From assembly GCA_949316495.1 (NCBI GenBank), contig OX439012.1:31763927-31827926 (forward strand): a stretch of DNA of 64,000 bases, written 5' to 3'. The notes under the pieces were generated by a model. That model was given only the letters and a program-made list of their open reading frames with translations, ran no database searches and was not told where the DNA came from. The stretch comes from Amphiduros pacificus (Eukaryota > Annelida > Polychaeta > Phyllodocida > Hesionidae). Shown here piece by piece: positions 15,201 to 27,200 of the stretch; position 1 is the stretch's first letter, and the number at the start of each line of letters is the position of its first letter. A program made the translations under genes and the position numbers.

Positions 15201-18200
15201 AATGACTCTCAGGAATAGTGACTCTCAGGAATAGTGACTCTCAGGAATAGTGACTCTCAGGAATAGTGACTCTCAGGAATAGTGACTCTCAGGAATAATG
15301 ACTCTCAGGAATAGTGACTCTCGGGAATAGTGACTCTCAGGAATAATGACTCTCAGGAATAATGACTCCCAGGAATAATGACTCTCGGGAATAATGACTC
15401 TCAGGAATTGTGACTCAGGAATAATGACTCTCAGGAATAATGACTCTTAGGAATAGTGACTCTCAGGAAAAATGACTCTCAGGAATAATGACTCTCAGGA
15501 AAAATGACTCTCAGGAATAATGACTCTTAGGAATAGTGACTCTCAGGAATAATGACTCTCAGGAATAGTGACTCTCAGGAATAATGACTTTCCGGAATAA
15601 TGACTCTCAGGAATAATGACTCTCAGGAATAATGACTCTCAGGAATAGTGACTCTCAGGAATAGTGACTCTCAGGAATAGTGACTCTCAGGAATAGTGAC
15701 TCTCAGGAATAATGACTCTCAGGAATAATGACTCTCAGGAATAATGACTCTCAGGAATAATGACTCTCAGGAATAATGACTCTCAGGAATAATGACTCTC
15801 AGGAATAGTGACTCTCAGGAATAATGACTCTCAGGAATTGTGACTCAGGAATAATGACTCTCAGGAATAATGACTCTTAGGAATAGTGACTCTCAGGAAA
15901 AATGACTCTCAGGAATAATGACTCTCAGGAAAAATGACTCTCAGGAATAATGACTCTTAGGAATAGTGACTCTCAGGAATAATGACTCTCAGGAATAGTG
16001 ACTCTCAGGAATAATGACTTTCCGGAATAATGACTCTCAGGAATAATGACTCTCAGGAATAATGACTCTCAGGAATAGTGACTCTCAGGAATAGTGACTC
16101 TCAGGAATAGTGACTCTCAGGAATAGTGACTCTCAGGAATAGTGACTCTCAGGAATAATGACTCTCAGGAATAATGACTCTCAGGAATAGTGACTCTCAG
16201 GAATAGTGACTCTCAGGAATAGTGACTCTCAGGAATAGTGACTCTCAGGAATAGTGACTCTCAGGAATAGTGACTCTCAGGAATAATGACTCTCAGGAAT
16301 AATGACTCTCAGGAATAATGACTCTCAGGAATAATGACTCTCAGGAATAATGACTCTCGGGAATAATGACTCTCAGGAATAGTGACTCTCAGGAATAGTG
16401 ACTCTCAGGAATAGTGACTCTCAGGAATAATGACTCTTAGGAATAATGACTCCCAGGAATAGTGACTCTCGGGAATAGTGACTCTCAGGAATAATGACTC
16501 TCAGGAATAATGACTCCCAGGAATAATGACTCTCGGGAATAATGACTCTCAGGAATTGTGACTCAGGAATAATGACTCTCAGGAATAATGACTCTTAGGA
16601 ATAGTGACTCTCAGGAAAAATGACTCTCAGGAATAATGACTCTCAGGAAAAATGACTCTCAGGAATAATGACTCTTAGGAATAGTGACTCTCAGGAATAA
16701 TGACTCTCAGGAATAGTGACTCTCAGGAATAATGACTTTCCGGAATAATGACTCTCAGGAATAATGACTCTCAGGAATAATGACTCTCAGGAATAGTGAC
16801 TCTCAGGAATAGTGACTCTCAGGAATAGTGACTCTCAGGAATAGTGACTCTCAGGAATAGTGACTCTCAGGAAAAATGACTCTCAGGAATAATGACTCTT
16901 AGGAATAGTGACTCTCAGGAATAATGACTCTCAGGAATAGTGACTCTCAGGAATAATGACTTTCCGGAATAATGACTCTCAGGAATAATGACTCTCAGGA
17001 ATAATGACTCTCAGGAATAGTGACTCTCAGGAATAGTGACTCTCAGGAATAGTGACTCTCAGGAATAGTGACTCTCAGGAATAGTGACTCTCAGGAATAA
17101 TGACTCTCAGGAATAATGACTCTCAGGAATAATGACTCTCAGGAATAATGACTCTCGGGAATAGTGCTCTCAGGAATAATGACTCTCAGGAATAATGACT
17201 CCCAGGAATAGTGACTCTCGGGAATAGTGACTCTCAGGAATAATGACTCTCGGGAATAATGACTCTCAGGAATAATGACTCTCAGGAATAGTGACTCTCA
17301 GGAATAGTGACTCTTAGGAATATTGACTCTCGGGAATAATGACTCTCAGGAATAATGATTCAGGAATAATGACTCTCGGGAATAGTGACTCTCAGGAATA
17401 GTGTCTTTCATTAACAGCGATTGTCAATAATAGTTTCTGTTTTCATTTCTCACCCGAAAAAAATATATTGCACTGTATTTGAATGGTTCCTTCCCTTGTG
17501 CACACAAAGTAGAATAATAAATATATTTTTTGGGAAAATAAGCATGTAAACATTTTGTGTTAAATACATTAAATGTGCCAAATTTGGTTATGTATTACAA
17601 TACAGTAACCAACTCTTTTCTGCTCAGCTGTCCACAATAATTTCATGACACTTGGTAAAGTATACAATCACAGAGTCATCCTTTCAGCCTCTGTCCGAGT
17701 CAATATATTTCCATTTCATTTCTCTCAATGTGAATCTTACATCAATGTTGCTTTTTAACTTTTTAAAATATGCAAATTTCTGGCTTATTATTTCCACTAA
17801 CAGACCAGAGTAGCTGTTTTTTTGTTGTAAAAACGACTTTAAAAAACTGTCACAGTGTTGAAAAAATTAATAATATTTACCATAAAAGGCCACAACAAAT
17901 AAACTTCCATTACAATTGATTTCAAATAAAAATAATTTTATTAAACCTGTGAGATGTCTTAATTCTATGATTGTATATTTTACCAATGCGAAATTATCAT
18001 TGTCTTTATCAACACATAAATAGCACACACACAGTGAGGGGACTGATCCTAGGAGGTCACATGACATGTCAATATAAGGTGTTATAAAAGCCCTCTCTTT
18101 CGTTTTAGTGGATTTAATTGTTTGGATATCTAAGACACACAGCTGTTTTAAGGCTCAAGTGTGTTACTTGGAGGCTTTGAACCAGTCAAAGCATCCAATG

Positions 18201-21200
18201 TTGTATATAAGCCAAGCTAGATGAGGTCATGTTGTTGACCTTGACCCGGTTGCCACAGCAACATGACCTTGACGTCTTACCACAGTGTTCTTCATCAGAT
18301 TTGTCACCACAATCATCAACCCCATCGCATTTGTTCCATTCGTCCACACAGCGGCCATTGTGACAGGTCATTTGGTGTGACGAGCATGTCAGGGGTGCTG
18401 AAGGGGGCAAATATATGTAAACAGATGCCAATGTGACATGTCATTTGGTGTAACAAATATGGTGTGGGAAATGTTTGTAAATAAATACCATTCTGACATG
18501 TCATTAGGAGCGATGAAAATGTCAGGGGTGCTGAAGGGGGAAAATATATATAAAGAGATGTCATTGTGACATGTCATTTGAAATGCAAGCATGTCAGGGG
18601 TACTGAAAGGAAATACATGTTAACACGTGGCATGGCATGAACAGAGGCAAATATATTTAGAATATATACAAAATGTACTGACAAGATAAGTGTTCTTGTC
18701 AAAGTAAAGGGCACAATAAAGGGCACAAAATGGCATGAAAAGAAGCGACAACGTGTCAGGGCTTTTTCTACTGTCTCAAGATTGTCAATTTGATCACATT
18801 TTTTTTTCATTATTTTTTATAACTACATTTTGTAAAACAATAAGTTTTGCACTGAGAGAAATTTGAATAAAATTCACCCCTAAATTGATTTTATAGATTA
18901 AATATGAACAATTTAAGACATTTGGCCTGAGACATCAAAATGCAAGTGAAAAAGGCCTTAAAAATTGATATATCAATACACGAACCAAAGGAATCCTGGA
19001 TTGCAACTGTGATCAGCTAACAAATACACAATATGTATACGCTTGACAATGTGTATAAAAAATAATCATCGTCAGCTTTTGACGATACTAAAACTATAAT
19101 CACTGTTTCATTTATCAGAGCATGAGTGGTATGTTTGGGAATGCTTCACGGAGGACAGTCATGTGACTTACCACAGTCAGCAGGCGATTCATCCGACGAG
19201 TCCTCGCAGTCTGGAGTTCCATCACACTTTCGGCGTATGTCAATGCATAGTCCGGAGTCTCGGCACTGAAACTCCTCCTCCTCGCTGCAGACATTGGTGC
19301 CACCTATAACGTGATTAATCATAAAGCATAGGGAAAATGACCTTCTGACATAACCAAAGGTCGACACTGCGTGAATAATCTCCATACTCTCCCTAACCAA
19401 AGGTCAACAGTACATGAATAATCTCCATACTCTCCCTAACCAAAGGTCAACAGTACATGAATAATCTCCATACTCTCCCTAACCAAAGGTCAACACTACA
19501 TGAATAATCTCCATACTCTCCCTAACCAAAGGTCAACACTACATGAATAATCTCCATACTCTCCCTAACCAAAGGTCAACACTACATGAATAATCTCCAT
19601 ACTCTCCCTAACCAAAGGTCAACACTACATGAATAATCTCCATACTCTCCCTAACCAAAGGTCAACACTACATGAATAATCTCCATACTTTCCCTAACCA
19701 AAGGTCAACACTACATGAATAATCTCCATACTCTCCCTAACCAAAGGTCAACACGACATGAATAATCTCCATACTCTCCCTAACCAAAGGTCAACACTAC
19801 ATGAATAATCTCCATACTCTCCCTAACCAAAGGTCAACACTACATGAATAATCTCCATACTCTCCCTAACCAAAGGTCAACACTACATGAATAATCTCCA
19901 TACTCTCCCTAACCAAAGGTCAACACTACATGAATAATCTCCATACTCTCCCTAACCAAAGGTCAACACTACATGAATAATCTCCATACTCTCCCTAACC
20001 AAAGGTCAACACGACATGAATAATCTCCATACTCTCCCTAACCAAAGGTCAACACTACATGAATAATCTCCATACTCTCCCTAACCAAAGGTCAACACTA
20101 CATGAATAATCTCCATACTCTCCCTAACCAAAGGTCAACACTACATGAATAATCTCCATACTCTCCCTAACCAAAGGTCAACACTACATGAATAATCTCC
20201 ATACTCTCCCTAACCAAAGGTCAACACTACATGAATAATCTCCATACTCTCCCTAACCAAAGGTCAACACTACATGAATAATCTCCATACTCTCCCTAAC
20301 CAAAGGTCAACACTACATGAATAATCTCCATACTCTCTCTAACCAAAGGTCAACACTACATGAATAATCTCCATACTCTCCCTAACCAAAGGTCAACACT
20401 ACATGAATAATCTCCATACTCTCCCTAACCAAAGGTCAACACTACATGAATAATCTCCATACTCCCTCTACCTTCCATGTCTGTGGCATCAGTAGTCAAG
20501 AAAAAATATAAGACTTTTCAGGCTAATGACTTAATTTTTTTTAAATCTTTGTCCCAGAATAGTATGTCTTATGTCATCCACTGGAACAGTGTTTAGTTGG
20601 GACCTCAAGATATAGTTACTATATCAATTCAATCTAGACTTTTATATCTTGAAGATTTTTTTTTTAATTAATTTTTTATTTAAGTGTTAATTCGTGAAGC
20701 AACAAATAAAATGATACTAAAATGGTAAAGAAAAATAACAACTTGACATTGATATGGGCCCTTCACCCTGGTTGATATAGAGTGTGAACAAACAAGGCTA
20801 TCCTTGATTTGAAGGCAGCAACCTAATCTTATGGGTAAAAATATATTGTAAAATTCATTTTAAAAGATTTGAAAAGTATGTTGAAAATCAAATATTTTTG
20901 GGGCTGCAAGAGATCCATTTAAGGCAAATAGATTTGACTTTCTTGACCTCAAGGTAAAATTTATGTCAAAATGCACCCTAGTTCAATAAAAATAAAAATC
21001 CAGGCATTGTTGGACAAGTAAGAAAACTTTTTGACCTTGGATTAAAGTCCATTAGAAAGGTCAACTTGTCAGAGTAGAATACATCTCTAAAGTCTGGTGT
21101 CATTCTAGGCATTTTGACAATCTAGAGCACCAACAAGACATTTTTGTCCAAGATTTCGTTGAGAACAATTTGTCTCTTATGATTGATGTCAACCCAGGCA

Positions 21201-24200
21201 TTTCTGGACATTTAATGCTCGTCCTAGATATCTTTCCCTTGACCTAATTGGAAACATTTTGCCAAGGTCATGAAATGGGTAATGTCAAGATTTTTAAAGA
21301 AAATGCTGACAGATGGACGGACGGACAGACATTTTCCCAACTCCTAAGGCTCTGCGACTTCAAGAAGTCAGCAGAGCTAAAAAATATCTATCAATCAAAC
21401 AATAAGAACCATAGGATTGCTTGGTGCCCAAAAATCACATTATCAACATTAGAAAACTCAACATGTAAGTTCAAATTGCCTTTTTGTGAAAAACAAACAA
21501 AAGATAACACATTGAAGCATGATACAAATGGCAAGTTACTTACAATTGATTTCATCTTCTCCGCGGGAGCAGTCTGGGCGGTTGTCACAGATCTGAGAAA
21601 TTGGGATGCAGTTCTTTTCTACAGGACACTGGTACTGGTGCCTGTCACACTCCTGAGGACCACCTGTATAACATAGCAATCACTAATCACTACCCCTGCC
21701 TCCACACTAATAACTGGCCCAGATTGGGACAGTAAAACACCTCGCATAACATAGCAATCACTAATCACTACCCCTGCCTCCACACGAATAACTGGCCCAG
21801 ATTGGGACAGTAAACCACCTGCATAACATAGCAATCACTAATCACTACCCCTGCCTCCACACTAATAACTAGCCCAGATTGGGACAGTAAACCACCTGCA
21901 TAACATAGCAATCACTAATCACTACCCCTGCCCCCACACTAATAACTGGCCCAGATTGGGACACTAAACCACCTGCATAACATAGCAATCACTAATCACT
22001 ACCCCTGCCCCCACACTAATAACTGGCCCAGATTGGGACACTAAACCACCTGCATAACATAGCAATCACTAATCACTCCCCCTGCCTCCACACTAATAAC
22101 TGGCCCAGATTGGGACAGTAAACCACCTGCATAACATAGCAATCACTAAATCACTACCCCTGCCTCCACACTAATAACTGGCCCAAACTGGGACAGTAAA
22201 ACACCTCGCATAACATAGCAATCACTAATCACTCCCCCTGCCTCCACACTAATAACTGGCCCAGATTTGGACAGTAAACCACCTCGCATAACATAGCAAT
22301 CACTAAATCACTACCCCTGCCTCCACACTAATAACTGGCTCGAACTGGGACAGTAAAACACCTCGCATAACATAGCAATCACTAATCACTACCCCTGCCT
22401 CCACACTAATAACTGTCCCAGATTGGGACAGTAAACCACCTCGCAGGTGCCTGTATGCTGTGGTCGGAATTTCGGTCACACGTCACTGGAAATGTGTGGT
22501 CGTTGTTTGGGGATTCCTTGTTCTATATTTGTACAAACTCATTTCAACGAGAGGTCCTTGATTGGCCTAATATATTTGTTCAAGTTGTTCAAGTTGTGGC
22601 TGGGCAGTTAGGAGGGGGCAGTTAGGAGGGGGCAGTTAGGAGGGGGGCAGTTAGGAGGGGGCAGTTAGAAGGGGGCAGTTAGGAGGGGGGCAGTTATCAG
22701 GGGGGCTGGTGAAAGTGGTGGAGATATAATTAGTGAAAGTAATGGTCAAAGTAAAGTAAACAAAGCAGTGTTAGAGGGAATGTTTGGATTAAATTGGACA
22801 AGGATAGGGTCTGCTGTGGAGTTTCTTGACTTCTTGGTGGTTGCAAAAACTGCACAATTGTAAAAGGTCAACTTGACCCATGTATGATGTTATTTTAAGA
22901 TTTTCTTCTATTCTTGTTAAAATATTAAGAGACTGGAATGTAAATACAGCAAATAGTGGGGATTCTGAAGATGCCTGAATTATTCTTAAACTTCCCTCTG
23001 TTCATAAAAAGTTAATAGACCATACAAATACATTTTGTATGTAGAGTACTGACTTACTTATCTAATAACATTAAAAATATTAAAAGATATTCCAATAGTT
23101 GGATTATAATAGCTGTTTTATCATGTCAACTCGACTTTTTCCCAATAAAAAACACCTCAAGATACTTAGTAAATAGTAATTTTGTAGTCAAGTTACATTT
23201 TTTCACGAAATGCTATGACCAGACGTCATCAAGTTTTTTGTCAAGTTACGTTTTTTAACGAAATGCTATGACCAGATGTTATTGAGTGAATCATGTCTTA
23301 TACGTACCACTGCAGTCGAGTTCGTCAGATCCGTCTCTACAGTTGTATTCTCGGTTACAGCGGAGAGAGTGAGCGATACATTCTCCGGTACTATGACACT
23401 GGAATTCCTCCTCTCCGCACTCTGCTTCTGAAAACAAAACACAAATACCTCAGACAAATACTTCACGCAAAGACCCTCACAAAAATACCCTCAGAAAATA
23501 CCCTGATCACCTCACGCAAAGACCCTCACAAAAATACCCTCAGAACATACCCTGATCATCATTTTAAGACAGAGTAAAATCACAAATTCTTCGCTCATGA
23601 TACTTATGTGTTTCAATAAGGCCCTCAAGTTAAAATGTTGTAATTTAAACTTTCCGCTCCCTTCTGATCAGTCCCTTTAGGAATTTCTTATTATCTAGTA
23701 ATATTGGGTACTCACTGCACTCGAATTCGTCCGATGAGTCCCTGCAGTCTGGTACCCCATCACATCTCCTGCTGATCTGGATACACGCTCCATCTCGTAC
23801 GCAGGTAAACTCCTCATACGGGTCGCATCCCTCAGAGGGCGCTGGTGTAGGTGTCTCGTGCCCTAGTGTAATAATATAACACATTTCAAACAAAGTTACC
23901 GAGAAATATTTCAATAAATCACATCTAAAATGCTAATCAGTGACTTTTTTCCAGTGTCTTTGAAAGTATCTGTTAAGTATAAGTAAGTTATTTAGCGAGA
24001 AACCTTAACCCTTGAAATGCCCTGATCAATGTTAATAAATTCAAATTATCTGGAATTAAAAAGACCATAAAAGAAATGTTACAAAGCATTTTAAAGGGTA
24101 TCGAATGATGGGGTGGTGTTATGTGACGACAGATCTAAAATATTAAAGATAGAAGCACACAAAGCGAGGTAATTTCAGACATTGATAATAAAAAGACGTG

Positions 24201-27200
24201 CAAAAATCAAATAAAAAAAAATCATTGTTTGCAATTCGTAATGCACATTGCCAGGAATTTGAAGCAAAGGGCGAAAAGGTGAACATTCATTTCATATATG
24301 ATCTAAATCATCCCCGAAAAAAGCAAGGGATGGAATATATGTTGATGTTTACGTGACTGCCTACGGATGATGCTACAGACCATTACCAGTTGGAGGGGTG
24401 GAGGTCACACCAAGGGCAGGCTTCACCTTCGCCTGGATTGACAAAGTTTGTCTAACAAATCCTCCATCAAAGTTGTCCAAATCTATTGGCACATCCAATT
24501 TAAGTTGGTCATCAAACATGGCCACCTCGTACGTCTGGTACAACTCGTTTTGTGGCAGGACTTTATCCTCCGCTCTCGCGCTGAGGACTACTCCGGTAGG
24601 CACTCTTTGCGAATAGTGCACGCCCAGGAAATCTCCGCGTTGAACCACCAAGTCTCCGCTGAGCTCGATCTGGTGAACCCCTACAGGGGCCGGTGGCAGG
24701 GTGATGCGATGCTTCAACACAAACTCCCGTTCTCCGGTCTGCCGCCATATTCCCATGTAAGCAGTGCCATCTGGTGAGCCCCGGTAGTACGTCACTGAGC
24801 TCAGTACGCCGTCACACGTGAATATATTGTTGAGCATTAGGCTGGCCCTGTTGGTGCCGAGGCTGGGCAGCTGCGACGGCGAGCGACCCACTTTGCTCGG
24901 ACAATTGGTTGGGGCTGAAAGTTGCCATCATAAGTCAGTTACCATGGTTACAATTGTTCTCAAGTAACCATGGCAACCCCTCATGAAGCAGCTTAACTAG
25001 GCAGGCCAGAACTAGTCTTATATCTAGGCATATATCATATACTTATATATCTTCTACTTTTTGTATTTTAATCTTATGATAACCATCAACCAACGAATGT
25101 TTGTGCATTCCTTATATGTATATACATGTATATATATATATATATAATACTACACAATACACGTATTTAACAATACACTGACAGATATGCCTCATATATC
25201 AATTATATTGAACATCAATAAAAAAATACACTCAAACCTTCTGGGACAATTTGATAAAATATATTCAGTGATTGCTGATGGTGGGAATTCAGAATTTTTA
25301 CTTTTCTAACTCATCAAAAAGACCTTAATTTGGTATATACATATATATCTTGGGGGGTACCAAATAAGCATGGAACATCACATATGGGTACCACGTGAAC
25401 ATGGAACATCACATATGGGTACCACGTGAACATGGAATATCACATATGGGTACCACGTGAACATGGAACATATGGGTACCATGTGAACATGGAACATATG
25501 GGTACCACGTGAACATGGAACATCACATATGGGTACCACGTGAACATGGAACATCACATATGGGTACCACGTGAACATGGAACACCACATATGGGTACCA
25601 CGTGAACATGGAACATCACATATGGGTACCACGTGAACATGGAACACCACATATGGGTACCACGTGAACATGGAACATCACATATGGGTACCACGTGAAC
25701 ATGGAACACCACATATGGGTACCACGTGAACATGGAACATCACATATGGGTACCACGTGAACATGGAACACCACATATGGGTACCACGTGAACATGGAAC
25801 ATCACATATGGGTACCACGTGAACATGGAACATCCCATATGGGTACCACGTGAACATGGAACACCACATATGGGTACCACCTGAACATGGAACATCACAT
25901 ATGGGTACCACCTGAACATGGAACATCACATATGGGTACCATGTGAACATGGAACATATGGGTACCACCTGAACATGGAACATCACATATGGGTACCACG
26001 TGAACATGGAACACCACATATGGGTACCACCTGAACATGGAACATCACATATGAGTACCACCTGAACATGGAACATCACATATGGGTACCACGTGAACAT
26101 GGAACACCACATATGGGTACCATGTGAACATGGAACATCACATATGGGTACCACGTGAACATGGAACACCACATATGGGTACCACCTGAACATGGAACAT
26201 CACATATGGGTACCACCTGAACATGGAACACCACATATGGGTACCACCTGAACATGGAACATCACATATGGGTACCACCTGAACATGGAACATCACATAT
26301 GGGTACCACGTGAACATGAAATATCACATATGGGTACCATATTACACCTTAATATGCCCTGATTATATGGACATGAAATAAGAGTCATGTGGTACATTAA
26401 AACTTTAAAAAGTGTGGGAAAGATAGAGATTTGACCATCATTCAAGTGTCTGGTTTCATCTTTTGTCTAGAGCTGACTGGTATTATCTTATCATAATTAA
26501 TTCTGTACCCACATTTCTGTTATCATCAGACATACCCATCTGACAGTACTTGCACGGACAACACTTGACGTATTTACAACACTGATTATTTAGTATACGT
26601 TGTCTAAACTACACTTGATTTGTTGGTTTCAAAATAAAATCGACATGTTTGACCAACTTGTCAAGCAGTTTGATAGCACTGTATGTACACATGTGGCTGG
26701 CAGATGACTTTCTCATTCTTCCTCTGTCTTATCTCTGAGTTGTACAAGTAGACCTCAAGTGGACTCTTGAACCTTTAATCATGTATCCATTTATGATGGG
26801 TATATTTATATATCATTTCTAATCCAAAGGACATCATAATCTAGTTTACCTGACCTCACAGATAAATATATATTACAAGTTATTTGTATGATTATTTTCT
26901 GTGTGAATTGGTTTTTTTTTTTTTTTTTTTTTTTTTGGGGGGGGGGATCTTTTATCAAATAATTTCAAGAAACAAAAGATTTAAATTTGCACCACAGATA
27001 TTATCTACATTATTACTATATTTGGATTATCTATATTAAATGGATAAAGAAAGGATTATGCTAAATCCATGCAAACATTTAAACTAGGCATGCATGAGTT
27101 TATTGCAAATGATCAATGGTGCTGAGGTGAAAAGTCCAGTTCAGACTTCAATATGGTCACATATCATTAAGAGTTATCACAGATCATCACAAATTATTAA

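Noticed and set aside
19345-20465. CRISPR-like regular array or telomeric repeat
   Set aside because: There are no unique spacers between units, and TTAGGG on the minus strand occurs once per 43 bp rather than in tandem; it is an ordinary minisatellite.
21248-21676. 142-codon plus-strand frame
   Set aside because: It overlaps LDLa exon 3 on the opposite strand and the repeat beside it; the minus-strand exon explains the sequence.
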